The notes under the pieces: model-generated
Told to the model about the DNA's origin: nothing
The model's input: only the letters and a program-made list of their open reading frames with translations
The model's database searches: none
Shown here: in pieces, positions 34,917 to 43,796 of the stretch
How positions within the stretch are numbered: the first letter of the stretch is position 1
Layout: each line of letters starts with the position of its first letter
Assembly: GCF_019802125.1 (NCBI RefSeq)
Contig: NZ_JAHVHT010000005.1
Coordinates: forward strand, 62,001 to 126,000
From: Tateyamaria omphalii
GTDB lineage: Bacteria > Pseudomonadota > Alphaproteobacteria > Rhodobacterales > Rhodobacteraceae
DNA: 64,000 nucleotides
Direction: 5' to 3'
Translations under genes and position numbers: made by a program

Positions 34917-36734
34917 ATGCTGTTTCGCTTTTTCGAAAACCGGATCGATCCGTTTGCCGGTGCAGTGGAGGGCCCACCTCCGGGCACCGTTCTTGGGTAT
35001 GTGCGGACGCAACTTGAACCCTATCGCAGGTGGCTGCCGTGGATCGCCCTTGTCGGACTTCTGACCGCGCTGATGGAGAGCGGGCTGATTTTCTATTCCG
35101 GGCGCCTCATCGATTTGATGAGCACCAGCGGACCGGCGGCGTTCTGGGACCAGCATGGCACCGAAGTGCTGTTGGCGTTGTTTGTCGTGCTTGTGGTCCG
35201 GCCCGCACTCGTGACGCTCAACTACCTGCTGCTTGAACAGACGCTGTCATCAAACCTGCAGGAACAGGTGCGATGGCGTGCGCACAAGCACCTTTTGGGC
35301 CAATCGGTCGGGTTCTTCCAAAACGACTTTGCCGGGCGATTGTCGAACCGGGTGATGCAGATGGGTCCGGCGGTGCAGGACAGCGTGCACATGACGTTCG
35401 AGGGGCTTTGGTTCAGCGTTACCTACATCGTCGGGGCAGCCGTCATCCTCGGCCAAATCGACATCCGCCTGGCACTGCCCCTCGTCCTTTGGGTTGTTGG
35501 CTACGCCTTCTACGTCCGCCACATCGCACGACGGGTCGGGACAGCATCTGAGCGATGGGCAGACGCGCGGTCCCTGGCTACGGGGCGGGTTGTGGACGCC
35601 TACAGCAACATCGAGACGGTCAAGCTGTTTGCGGATGACAGGCAAGAGCAGGGTTACGCGCTGTCGGCCCTGCGCCGTCTGCGCCTGCGCTTTCAGCGGT
35701 TCTTGCGGCTGATGACCATTCTCGCCTTCGGGATGAATGCGATCAACGGTGTGCTCATCCTGATACTTGTAGGACCCGCAATCTGGTTCTGGATGCAAGG
35801 CACAGTATCGGTTGGCGAAGTCGCGGCCACGTCTGCATTGGCAATCCGCCTTAACGGGATGAGCACGTGGATCATGTGGGTGACCATCCGATTGTTTGAA
35901 AACAGCGGTATCATTCAGGAGGGTTTGCGCTCGATCGCGGCGCCACACCTGATCACCGATGCACCCAGCGCCACCGCCTTGCCGCGCCGCGCAGGCGAGA
36001 TTTCCATTGAAAATGTCACCCATCGACATGGCAAGGATGGGGGTGGGCTGGGCGGGGTGTCCTTGAAAATCCCCGCTGGCCAGAAACTCGGCCTTGTGGG
36101 TCGATCCGGTGCCGGGAAATCCACACTCGCCAACCTGCTGATGCGATTTCAGGATCCCGAGCACGGGCAAATTCGGATTGACGGGGTCCCAATTGCCGAG
36201 CTGACGCAGCGCAGTCTACGCAAACAGATTGGCATGGTCAGCCAGACCGGCTCGCTCCTGCACCGGTCAATCCGTGAAAACCTGCTATACGGCAACGAAC
36301 ATGCAACCGAAGCAGACATGATCCGCGCGGCAACACAAGCCAAGGCCCATGATTTCATTTTGGACTTGCGCGACAGCGCGGGACGGCAAGGATACGACGC
36401 CCATGTCGGTGAGCGGGGTGTCACGCTTTCCGGCGGACAGCGTCAGCGCATCGCAATTGCCCGCGTCATTCTGAAAGACGCGCCAATTCTTGTCCTTGAT
36501 GAGGCGACCTCGGCCCTCGACAGCGCAGTTGAGGCGGAGATTCAAAGCGCGTTGCACGCGGTGATGGAAGGCAAAACGGTGATCGTCATTGCACACCGTT
36601 TGTCCACATTGGCAAAGATGGATCGGGTGGTCGTCTTAGACGAGGGCAGGATCGTAGAGGACGGCGCGCCAGACGCATTGCGATTGGGAAGAGGCCTCTT
36701 TGCACAGCTTTGGCAGCGACAACAGGCGTCCTAG
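34917..36734 (+). CDS. ABC exporter, fused TMD-NBD (candidate siderophore exporter)
   Basis: A 605-residue half-transporter. Six membrane segments fill about residues 1-330, followed by an ATPase domain with Walker A GRSGAGKST, signature TLSGGQRQR, Walker B ILVLDEATSALD and switch-His AHRLST. It would act as a homodimer in the inner membrane. It starts 11 bp after asbF (ATG-34917, no strong Shine-Dalgarno; the frame open to 34806 lies inside asbF). Being last in the operon, it is the best candidate to move the finished siderophore out of the cytoplasm. It shows no peptidase or other extra domain. Confidence 0.88.
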   Translation: MLFRFFENRIDPFAGAVEGPPPGTVLGYVRTQLEPYRRWLPWIALVGLLTALMESGLIFYSGRLIDLMSTSGPAAFWDQHGTEVLLALFVVLVVRPALVTLNYLLLEQTLSSNLQEQVRWRAHKHLLGQSVGFFQNDFAGRLSNRVMQMGPAVQDSVHMTFEGLWFSVTYIVGAAVILGQIDIRLALPLVLWVVGYAFYVRHIARRVGTASERWADARSLATGRVVDAYSNIETVKLFADDRQEQGYALSALRRLRLRFQRFLRLMTILAFGMNAINGVLILILVGPAIWFWMQGTVSVGEVAATSALAIRLNGMSTWIMWVTIRLFENSGIIQEGLRSIAAPHLITDAPSATALPRRAGEISIENVTHRHGKDGGGLGGVSLKIPAGQKLGLVGRSGAGKSTLANLLMRFQDPEHGQIRIDGVPIAELTQRSLRKQIGMVSQTGSLLHRSIRENLLYGNEHATEADMIRAATQAKAHDFILDLRDSAGRQGYDAHVGERGVTLSGGQRQRIAIARVILKDAPILVLDEATSALDSAVEAEIQSALHAVMEGKTVIVIAHRLSTLAKMDRVVVLDEGRIVEDGAPDALRLGRGLFAQLWQRQQAS

Positions 36735-36909
36735 ACCAAGATATTCGCCTGTGTTGATCAGCATCCTCATCTGGCCCTCAAGTGCTTTCCTATCGGACAG
36801 GTTTTTCCTATCAGTGAAGAGAATCCGAGGCCTTCATCCTTTGTTTTGACCATCAGGCTGCAATTGATGTTGAGGTCATATCCTTGAGTTTTTGCAGCGT
36901 GACGGTGCG

Positions 36910-37566
36910 ATGAACAACAAACGGCGCGAGGCGAGCGTAGCAACACAGTTAACGCAAGATCCCCACGCGGGACAAACTGGCGCGCGCGAGAAGGTCCTAG
37001 AGATTGCGATCGGTCGCGAGGTGCGCGCCCAACGTAAGCAGCAGAACACAACGGTCGCTGAACTCGCACGCAAAACAGGGCTTTCGCTCGGCATGTTGTC
37101 GAAGATCGAAAATGGCAACACTTCACCATCACTGAACACTCTGCAGCTTTTAGCTGATGCGCTTTCGGTGCCGCTCACCAGCTTTTTTCGCCAGTTCGAA
37201 GAGCGACGCGAAGCAGTGCACACCAAGGCTGGTCAAGGGGTGGAACTGGAGCGTGAGGGCACACGCGCAAATCATCAGTACAGCCTTTTGGGCCACATTG
37301 GTGCCAATGTCTCGGGTGTCATTGTCGAACCCTATCTCATCACGCTGACCAACGAGTCCGACGTTTTTCCCACGTTTCAACATGGCGGGATCGAGACAAT
37401 CTACATGCTGGAAGGCGAGGTCGACTATCGGCACGGCGACAATGTCTATCCGTTGAAACCAGGCGATACGTTGTTTTTTGATGCAGATGCACCCCACGGA
37501 CCCGAGCGCCTGGTGCGCCTGCCCGCGCGCTACTTGTCCGTGATCAGCTATCCGCAGACCAACTAA
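36910..37566 (+). CDS. XRE-family regulator with C-terminal cupin domain
   Basis: About 218 residues. The HTH_3 domain covers about residues 30-85 (VRAQRKQQNTTVAELARKTG, SLGMLSKIENGNTSPSLNTL). A cupin_2 domain (about 145-215) contains GGIETIYMLEGEVDYRHGD and LKPGDTLFFDADAPHGPE. Such proteins sense a small ligand and control a neighbouring nitrogen or amine pathway. It lies upstream of and in line with the glxB-C-D-glutamine-synthetase genes, separated by 215 bp, and probably controls them. ATG-36910 is used rather than 36892; evidence between them is weak. Confidence 0.85.
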   Translation: MNNKRREASVATQLTQDPHAGQTGAREKVLEIAIGREVRAQRKQQNTTVAELARKTGLSLGMLSKIENGNTSPSLNTLQLLADALSVPLTSFFRQFEERREAVHTKAGQGVELEREGTRANHQYSLLGHIGANVSGVIVEPYLITLTNESDVFPTFQHGGIETIYMLEGEVDYRHGDNVYPLKPGDTLFFDADAPHGPERLVRLPARYLSVISYPQTN

Positions 37567-37781
37567 ACGCACCCGGCAGAGTGCGCGAGGCCATTGAGTA
37601 GCGCTATTTGTTCCTGAGCCCGTACCGAACTGCGCGATAGGGTCCGAGGTGCACCTTCTTGTGCTCTGAAATTCAGCATACACTTGCCTGTAGAGAAAAA
37701 AATTTTCCCCTTGTTCTTGTTGATGATCCGATTTCCACCTACCGTTTGCAGGCACTGAACCGCGGGGGAGCGCTGCCAATC

Positions 37782-38711
37782 ATGTGTGGAATCGTAGGGT
37801 TATTCCTCAAAGACCAATCACTCGCGCCACAGCTTGGACATATGCTGACCGAGATGCTGATTGCGATGACCGATCGAGGTCCGGACAGTGCAGGCATTGC
37901 GATCTACGGGGATGAAACCGATGGGCAGCTGAAACTGACATTGCAATCTCCGAACCCGGAACAGGATTTCGACGGGCTGGCAGAAGAGCTTGGTACCGCA
38001 CTGAATACGACCGTTGCGCAGACCGTGATCGACACACATGCAGTGTTGCATGTTCCCCGCGATCAATTTGATGCCACACAGCGAGCGCTGGCGAAAATAC
38101 GACCATCGGTTCAGATGATGAGCCGTGGCGAGACACTCGAAATCTACAAGGAAGTAGGGCTGCCACAGGATGTAGCGGCACGATTTGACCTGCGCAGCAT
38201 GGCGGGCACTCACGGCATCGGGCATACACGCATGGCAACCGAGTCCGCCGTGACGACAATGGGTGCGCACCCGTTCAACACCGGCAGCGATCAGTGCCTT
38301 GTCCACAACGGATCACTTTCGAACCACAACGCCTTGCGACGCAAGCTGCGCCGTCAGGGTGTTGCGATCCAAACCGAAAACGATACGGAAGTGGGTGCCG
38401 CATATCTAACGTGGAAAATGATGAACGGAGCGACCCTCGGCCAGGCACTGCAATCGAGCCTGGATGACCTCGATGGCTTCTTCACCTTTGTTGTGGGTAC
38501 AAAGGACGGCTTCGGCGTCGTCCGTGATCCGATTGCCTGCAAACCGGCCGTCATGGCGGAAACCGATCAATATGTCGCTTTCGGCAGCGAGTATCGGGCG
38601 CTGGTGAATTTACCCGGCATCGACACTGCCCGCGTCTGGGAACCCGAACCAGCAACTGTCTACTTCTGGTCCCATGACGGGGGCCAAACCGTGCACGACA
38701 AGGCGGCGTGA
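37782..38711 (+). CDS. glxB: Class II glutamine amidotransferase, GlxB/MgsA-like
   Basis: About 309 residues beginning MCGIVG. Cys2 becomes the N-terminal nucleophile after Met removal, which fixes the start at 37782 although the frame is open to 37659. GTHGIGHTRMATES, AHPFNTG and LVHNGSLSNHNALR are the expected Ntn-amidotransferase motifs. It corresponds to the amidotransferase domain of glutamate synthase as a separate subunit, as in GlxB or the N-methylglutamate synthase subunit MgsA. It works with the next two genes. Confidence 0.87.
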   Translation: MCGIVGLFLKDQSLAPQLGHMLTEMLIAMTDRGPDSAGIAIYGDETDGQLKLTLQSPNPEQDFDGLAEELGTALNTTVAQTVIDTHAVLHVPRDQFDATQRALAKIRPSVQMMSRGETLEIYKEVGLPQDVAARFDLRSMAGTHGIGHTRMATESAVTTMGAHPFNTGSDQCLVHNGSLSNHNALRRKLRRQGVAIQTENDTEVGAAYLTWKMMNGATLGQALQSSLDDLDGFFTFVVGTKDGFGVVRDPIACKPAVMAETDQYVAFGSEYRALVNLPGIDTARVWEPEPATVYFWSHDGGQTVHDKAA

Positions 38712-38712
38712 C

Positions 38713-39396
38713 ATGCAGACCTATGATCTGGAAGCAGATGGTCTGCGCGGGCTCAACGCGGCACTGCATCAGCAAAGCGCCGACACGAACCAGACCCAAT
38801 GGGCAGTCATCAACCCCAAGGGCAGCCATGCCATCGCCGTGGGTCTCGACGCGCCGATTGAAGTCACCGTCAAAGGGTCAACGGGCTACTACTGCGCTGG
38901 CATGAACCAGCAAGCGACGGTGCGGGTCGAAGGTTCGGTCGGGCCAGGCGTGGCCGAGAACATGATGTCGGGCGAAGTCATCGTCGAGGGCGATGCCAGC
39001 CAATATGCAGGGGCCACCGGCCACGGAGGGCTGCTCGTCATCAAGGGCAATGCCAGTTCTCGCTGCGGAATTTCCATGAAAGGCATCGACATCGTCGTGC
39101 ATGGCAGTATCGGTCACATGTCCGCCTTCATGGCGCAGGCGGGCACGCTCGTGGTCTGCGGTGATGCCGGGGATGCGCTTGGGGACTCCCTCTATGAGGC
39201 ACGGCTGTTCGTGCGCGGATCGGTCAAGAGCCTGGGAGCCGATTGCATCGAAAAGGACATGCGCCCGGAACATCTTGAGTTGCTCAGGGACTTGCTGGAG
39301 CGGGCAGGTGCAGATGCCAAACCGGAAGAGTTCCGGCGCTACGGCTCGGCCCGCCAGCTCTACAACTTCGATGTCGACACATCGACGGCATACTGA
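38713..39396 (+). CDS. glxC: GXGXG-domain subunit, GlxC/MgsB-like
   Basis: About 227 residues with the repeated glycine-rich beta-helix pattern of the glutamate-synthase C-terminal domain (YYCAGMNQQATVRVEGSVG, MMSGEVIVEGDAS, GRGGLLVIKG-type repeats). Its start lies one base after the glxB stop. It is probably a structural subunit of a three-part glutamate-synthase-like enzyme. The frame open to 38674 lies inside glxB. Confidence 0.87.
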   Translation: MQTYDLEADGLRGLNAALHQQSADTNQTQWAVINPKGSHAIAVGLDAPIEVTVKGSTGYYCAGMNQQATVRVEGSVGPGVAENMMSGEVIVEGDASQYAGATGHGGLLVIKGNASSRCGISMKGIDIVVHGSIGHMSAFMAQAGTLVVCGDAGDALGDSLYEARLFVRGSVKSLGADCIEKDMRPEHLELLRDLLERAGADAKPEEFRRYGSARQLYNFDVDTSTAY

Positions 39397-39407
39397 CGAA
39401 AACCGGG

Positions 39408-40754
39408 ATGACACAGATGGACGACACCACGCCGCGCACCGTTCCGATCCAGTCGGAGACTTTCAGCAACGCGGTCAATGCCGAAATCCGGCGGGCCGCC
39501 GAAACCGGGATTTACGACATCCGTGGCGGTGGCGCGAAACGGCGCGTCCCGCATTTTGACGACCTGCTGTTTCTGGGCGCATCCGTGTCGCGTTATCCGC
39601 TCGAAGGCTACCGAGAGCGGTGCGACACCTCGGTGACTTTGGGCGGACGCTTCGCCAAGAAACCGATCGCACTGGATATACCGATCACAATTGCGGGGAT
39701 GAGCTTTGGCGCGCTGTCAGGCCCGGCAAAGGAGGCGCTGGGGCGCGGCGCCTCTGCGGCCGGAACATCTACGACCACGGGCGACGGCGGCATGACACCC
39801 GAGGAACGGCAACACTCGGACAAGCTGGTCTATCAGTACCTTCCGTCGCGCTATGGGATGAACCCAAACGATCTGCGCAAGGCGGATGCCATCGAAATCG
39901 TGGTCGGGCAGGGGGCCAAGCCGGGTGGCGGCGGTATGCTGCTTGGGCAGAAGATCAGCGACCGCGTGGCAGAGATGCGCACCTTGCCCAAGGGGATCGA
40001 TCAACGCTCCGCCTGCAGGCATCCGGATTGGACCGGGCCCGATGATCTTGAGATCAAGATCCTGGAGCTTCGCGAAGTTACCGGCTGGCAGGTGCCGATC
40101 TACGTAAAGGTCGGCGCGACGCGACCCTACTATGACACCGCGCTGGCCGTGAAAGCCGGTGCAGATGTCGTCGTCATGGACGGGATGCAGGGCGGAACGG
40201 CGGCAACGCAGGACGTATTCATCGAACATGTCGGCATCCCGACGCTCGCCTGTATCCGACCGGCGGTACAGGCGTTGCAGGATCTGGGTGTTCACCGCGA
40301 GGTGCAGCTTGTGATCTCGGGCGGTATCCGCAACGGCGCGGATGTGGCCAAGGCGATGGCGCTGGGTGCAGATGCAGTTGCTATCGGGACCGCTGCGCTG
40401 ATCGCACTGGGTGACAACGATCCGAAGTGGGAGGCCGAGTATCAAAAGCTGGGCACCACAGCAGGGGCCTATGATGATTGGCACGCAGGCAATGACCCGG
40501 CAGGCATCACCACGCAGGACCCCGTGCTGGCCGCTCGGCTTGATCCCGTTGATGCGGGACGGCGGCTGCGCAACTACCTCAAGGTCCTGACGCTCGAGGC
40601 GCAGACCATCGCCCGCGCCTGCGGTCACAACCATCTGCACAATCTCGAACCCGAAGACCTTTGCGCCCTGACAATGGAAGCCGCCGCCATGGCCCGTGTC
40701 CCGCTGGCTGGCACGGACTGGTATCCGGGCAAACCGGGGTTTTTGAGCGCCTGA
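39408..40754 (+). CDS. glxD: FMN-binding glutamate synthase-like subunit, GlxD/MgsC-like
   Basis: A 448-residue FMN-dependent TIM barrel of the glutamate synthase central/FMN family: ITIAGMSFGALSGPAKEALGRGA, TTTGDGGMTPEE, GQGAKPGGGGMLLG, YVKVGATRPYYDTALAVKAGAD, DGMQGGTAATQ and SGGIRNGADVAKAMALGADAV. With GlxB and GlxC it would transfer glutamine-derived nitrogen, or methylamine nitrogen if the set is an N-methylglutamate synthase. The gene starts 11 bp after glxC. Confidence 0.88.
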   Translation: MTQMDDTTPRTVPIQSETFSNAVNAEIRRAAETGIYDIRGGGAKRRVPHFDDLLFLGASVSRYPLEGYRERCDTSVTLGGRFAKKPIALDIPITIAGMSFGALSGPAKEALGRGASAAGTSTTTGDGGMTPEERQHSDKLVYQYLPSRYGMNPNDLRKADAIEIVVGQGAKPGGGGMLLGQKISDRVAEMRTLPKGIDQRSACRHPDWTGPDDLEIKILELREVTGWQVPIYVKVGATRPYYDTALAVKAGADVVVMDGMQGGTAATQDVFIEHVGIPTLACIRPAVQALQDLGVHREVQLVISGGIRNGADVAKAMALGADAVAIGTAALIALGDNDPKWEAEYQKLGTTAGAYDDWHAGNDPAGITTQDPVLAARLDPVDAGRRLRNYLKVLTLEAQTIARACGHNHLHNLEPEDLCALTMEAAAMARVPLAGTDWYPGKPGFLSA

Positions 40755-40806
40755 CAGGCGGCGCGCCTTTGCATTTCAGACATCAATAAAGAAGGGAAAG
40801 CGCATC

Positions 40807-42135
40807 ATGACCACCGATCTGGCAGCTTTCGCACAGGAAAACGGCGTCAAATACTTCATGATCTCTTTCACCGATCTCTTCGGTGGGCAGCGCGCCAAGC
40901 TGGTGCCGACACAGGCCATCGTCGACATGCAGGAAGAGGGCGCAGGCTTTGCAGGCTTTGCCACGTGGCTCGACATGACCCCCGCCCATCCCGACATGCT
41001 GGCCATACCCGACCCTTCGTCGGTCATTCAACTGCCCTGGAAACCGGAGGTTGCGTGGGTAGCCGCCAATTGTGTGATGGAGGGCGAAGATGTTGCGCAA
41101 GCTCCGCGTAACGTCCTGCGCCGGCTGATCGAAGAATCGGCGGCTCTGGGGCTGCACGTCAAAACTGGTATCGAAGCCGAGTTCTTTTTGCTTACACCCG
41201 ATGGCGCACAGATCAGCGACCCATTCGATACTGCCGAAAAGCCCTGCTACGATCAGCAGGCCGTCATGCGCCGATATGATGTCGTGCGCGAGCTCTGCGA
41301 TTACATGCTGGAACTGGGCTGGGGACCCTACCAAAATGACCACGAAGACGCGAATGGTCAGTTCGAGATGAACTGGGAATTCGACGATGCCCTGAAGACC
41401 GCCGACAAGCATAGCTTTTTCAAGTTCATGACCAAGTCAGTCGCGGAAAAACACGGTTTCAGAGCAACGTTCATGCCGAAACCCATCGAAGGGCTCACCG
41501 GCAACGGCTGCCATGCCCATGTGTCGGTCTGGGATGCGCCAGGCAATACGGCCAAGACAAATGTGTTCGCAGGCGATGGAGACGGACCAACAGGTGAGGT
41601 AGGCCTTGGTCAGCAAGGCAAGTATTTCCTCGGCGGTATCATGCGGCACGCCACGGGGATGGCTGCAATCACAAACCCGACTGTCAATTCTTACAAGCGG
41701 ATCAACGCACCATCCACAGTGTCAGGAGCAACCTGGGCGCCAAACACAGTTACTTGGACGGGCAACAACCGCACTCACATGGTACGGGTTCCCGGGCCAG
41801 GCCGGTTCGAACTTCGTCTGGCCGATGGCGCTGCAAATCCTTACCTCCTGCAAGCGGTCATCATCGCGGCGGGACTTTCCGGAATTGGCAACAAGTCCGA
41901 CCCCGGACCGCGGCACGACATAGACATGTACGCAGAGGGCCACACGGTCAAAGACGCATCAAAACTGCCGCTGAACATGCTGGACGCACTGCGTGCATTC
42001 GATGCCGATACCGAATTAAAGGCCAAGATGGGCGACGCATTTTCGGCAGCTTTCCTGAAGATGAAGCATCAGGAATGGAACAGTTTCATGGCGTCCTTTT
42101 CCCAGTGGGAGAAAGATCACACGCTTGATGTCTGA
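40807..42135 (+). CDS. Type III glutamine synthetase / gamma-glutamylmethylamide synthetase-like
   Basis: A 442-residue glutamine-synthetase-family ligase. Typical pieces are KYFMISFTDLFGGQRAKLVP, EAEFFLLTPDG, NDHEDANGQFEMNW, GNGCHAHVSVWD and NRTHMVRVPGPGRFELRLADGAANPYL. It resembles GlnT of rhizobia and GmaS of methylamine-using marine bacteria. These are hard to separate by eye. GAAGGGAAAG lies ahead of the ATG. Directly after glxBCD it fits either ammonium assimilation or the methylamine route. No N-methylglutamate dehydrogenase genes lie in the window. Confidence 0.85.
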   Translation: MTTDLAAFAQENGVKYFMISFTDLFGGQRAKLVPTQAIVDMQEEGAGFAGFATWLDMTPAHPDMLAIPDPSSVIQLPWKPEVAWVAANCVMEGEDVAQAPRNVLRRLIEESAALGLHVKTGIEAEFFLLTPDGAQISDPFDTAEKPCYDQQAVMRRYDVVRELCDYMLELGWGPYQNDHEDANGQFEMNWEFDDALKTADKHSFFKFMTKSVAEKHGFRATFMPKPIEGLTGNGCHAHVSVWDAPGNTAKTNVFAGDGDGPTGEVGLGQQGKYFLGGIMRHATGMAAITNPTVNSYKRINAPSTVSGATWAPNTVTWTGNNRTHMVRVPGPGRFELRLADGAANPYLLQAVIIAAGLSGIGNKSDPGPRHDIDMYAEGHTVKDASKLPLNMLDALRAFDADTELKAKMGDAFSAAFLKMKHQEWNSFMASFSQWEKDHTLDV

Positions 42136-42173
42136 ACCCCCGCCGCAGCTCTGTTTCGAGCCAAACGATCTAC

Positions 42174-42611
42174 CTAGGTGATCTTGCGCGCTTGAACGGC
42201 CTCAAGAAACTCCGAATAGTCGCGGTAGTAGTCGGCTTCATCATAAAAGTGCGACGCCAGAACCATGCAAACCGCACCTTGGCTGAAATTGTCCATCTCG
42301 CGCCAGATCATGTTCTTGATATGCAAACCCTTCCTCGGGTTGCGCAACCAGACTTCGGACTGTGTGGTGCCATCATCGATTTTCATGCGGAAGCTGCCTG
42401 ACAGGGCAAAAACCACCTGCTCAAGTTCGCGATGCGCGTGGCCTCCACGCTCTGAATCAACCGGTACGTTATAGAGGTAGTAGACCCGGCGAATGTCGAA
42501 CGGAACGTGCCGCCCCCCTTCAATGAAGGTCAGATCACCGCGCGGGTCCGACACGATCGGCAGATCGACAAAGCTGGCGTTTCCGTTGAAGTGGGGGATG
42601 TCTTCATTCAT
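42174..42611 (-). CDS. FdtA-like sugar 3,4-ketoisomerase (WxcM-like cupin)
   Basis: About 145 residues from ATG-42611; the frame is open to 42692 and the start is uncertain. It is a cupin with DPRGDLTFIEGG, RVYYLYNVP, the metal/catalytic region RGGHAHRELEQVVFALSGSF, and HIKNMIWREM. It matches FdtA/QdtA proteins, which convert dTDP-4-keto-6-deoxyglucose to the 3-keto sugar. The DegT aminotransferase at 44767 would then form a 3-amino sugar such as dTDP-Fuc3N or Qui3N. Confidence 0.82.
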   Translation of the reverse strand: MNEDIPHFNGNASFVDLPIVSDPRGDLTFIEGGRHVPFDIRRVYYLYNVPVDSERGGHAHRELEQVVFALSGSFRMKIDDGTTQSEVWLRNPRKGLHIKNMIWREMDNFSQGAVCMVLASHFYDEADYYRDYSEFLEAVQARKIT

Positions 42612-42797
42612 GTCGTAGCTTACTCGGTTGTGTTGCATCGTCAGGCGAAAGTGGTTCTTGGCCCGTGGCCGTTTTCCATATGCCACCACCATTGCAAGTG
42701 GCGAACGCGGTTTGGAACGGGGGCCTTTTCATAACCTGTGTGGCAGGATTTGAAACGTGTTTCTCGCGTTGAGCGATATTTGACTGAACATGTCCAA

Positions 42798-43796
42798 CTA
42801 TCGCCCTTTCCGTCGCGCGATCAGAGCGGATATTCTGGCGAGCCAGACAAACCAGGCGTAAGACCTCGCCGCGCGTTTATACACAAAACGGGGTAAGGCA
42901 CTAGAACTCGCGGCAGCCAGTGACGCCTGAAACTCGGACGACGCCTGTATCGATTCCCAAACGCGCGTGACGCGGGGCATTTCACCGCGCAGCTGCGGTG
43001 CATTGAATACCATCGCCTGCGCCCGGATCGCAGCACGCAAGGTTTGTAGAGCGAAGGGGCGATGTACCTCTGCGCCGAAGCCATTTTCACGGATCAGATG
43101 CCAAAGCCGCAGGCTTGCGTCTGCTGCATCCAGCCGCGCAGCGCTTGGTCCCTTTGTGATCGCTGCAGCATTGTCCTGCCGGTAGAAGAACACCCCGTCG
43201 CAAAAGGCAACGGTCGCGCAGCCAAGAAAGAAACGACGGACGGTATATTCGTCTGCAAATGCGTTGAAATCATCAAAGCCCATATTTTGCAGAAAGCGCA
43301 TGGGCCACAGCGCGTTTCCTGAAATCGTCCAGTCCAGAGAAGCGACAAACGCATCTCGTCCTGACAGGGTGACAGTACGGTCGCCCCTATACCCAACGAT
43401 CCGACGATCTTGTGTTTCATCAGCATGATAGAACACAACGTCGGGCAAAACGGCGTCACACTTGGTTTCAACGGCGCGTGCGTGCAGTTTTGAAAGCCAA
43501 TCAGGTGAAAAGAGATCGTCCTGTGAACTGTAGACGAACCACCGTCCAGTCGCATGGGGCGCCGCGAAATTGACGGCCTTGGCTGCGCTGCCGAGGTTTT
43601 GCCCAGTGTTCAGATACTTGATCCGGCTATCCTCGGACGCATGGCGCGCAATGACGGCATGGCTGTCATCGGCCGAACAGTCATCGATGCAGAGTGCCTC
43701 GAACGCAGCAAAGTCCTGCCGGCGCAGAGAGGCCAATGTTTCGTCCAAATATGCAGCGCCGTTATATACTGGCAAAAGAACGGTAATTTCAGCCAT
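42798..43796 (-). CDS. Glycosyltransferase family 2
   Basis: A 332-residue GT-A glycosyltransferase: EITVLLPVYNGAAYLDETLASLRRQ, the acidic IDDCSADDS, SSQDDLFSPDWLSKL as nucleotide-sugar/metal DxD-like region. The C-terminal end is basic. It overlaps the preceding glycosyltransferase gene by 8 bp. It would add a sugar to a surface polysaccharide or lipid-linked glycan. Donor and acceptor are unknown. Confidence 0.87.
   Translation of the reverse strand: MAEITVLLPVYNGAAYLDETLASLRRQDFAAFEALCIDDCSADDSHAVIARHASEDSRIKYLNTGQNLGSAAKAVNFAAPHATGRWFVYSSQDDLFSPDWLSKLHARAVETKCDAVLPDVVFYHADETQDRRIVGYRGDRTVTLSGRDAFVASLDWTISGNALWPMRFLQNMGFDDFNAFADEYTVRRFFLGCATVAFCDGVFFYRQDNAAAITKGPSAARLDAADASLRLWHLIRENGFGAEVHRPFALQTLRAAIRAQAMVFNAPQLRGEMPRVTRVWESIQASSEFQASLAAASSSALPRFVYKRAARSYAWFVWLARISALIARRKGR

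Noticed and set aside
39717-40640. A 307-codon minus-strand frame opposite glxD
   Set aside because: Shadow of the FMN-binding subunit, composition-driven, with no supported start.
40755-40806. GGCGCGCC palindrome in the gap before the glutamine-synthetase-like gene
   Set aside because: An 8-bp GC-rich palindrome is expected by chance in this composition and lacks terminator features.
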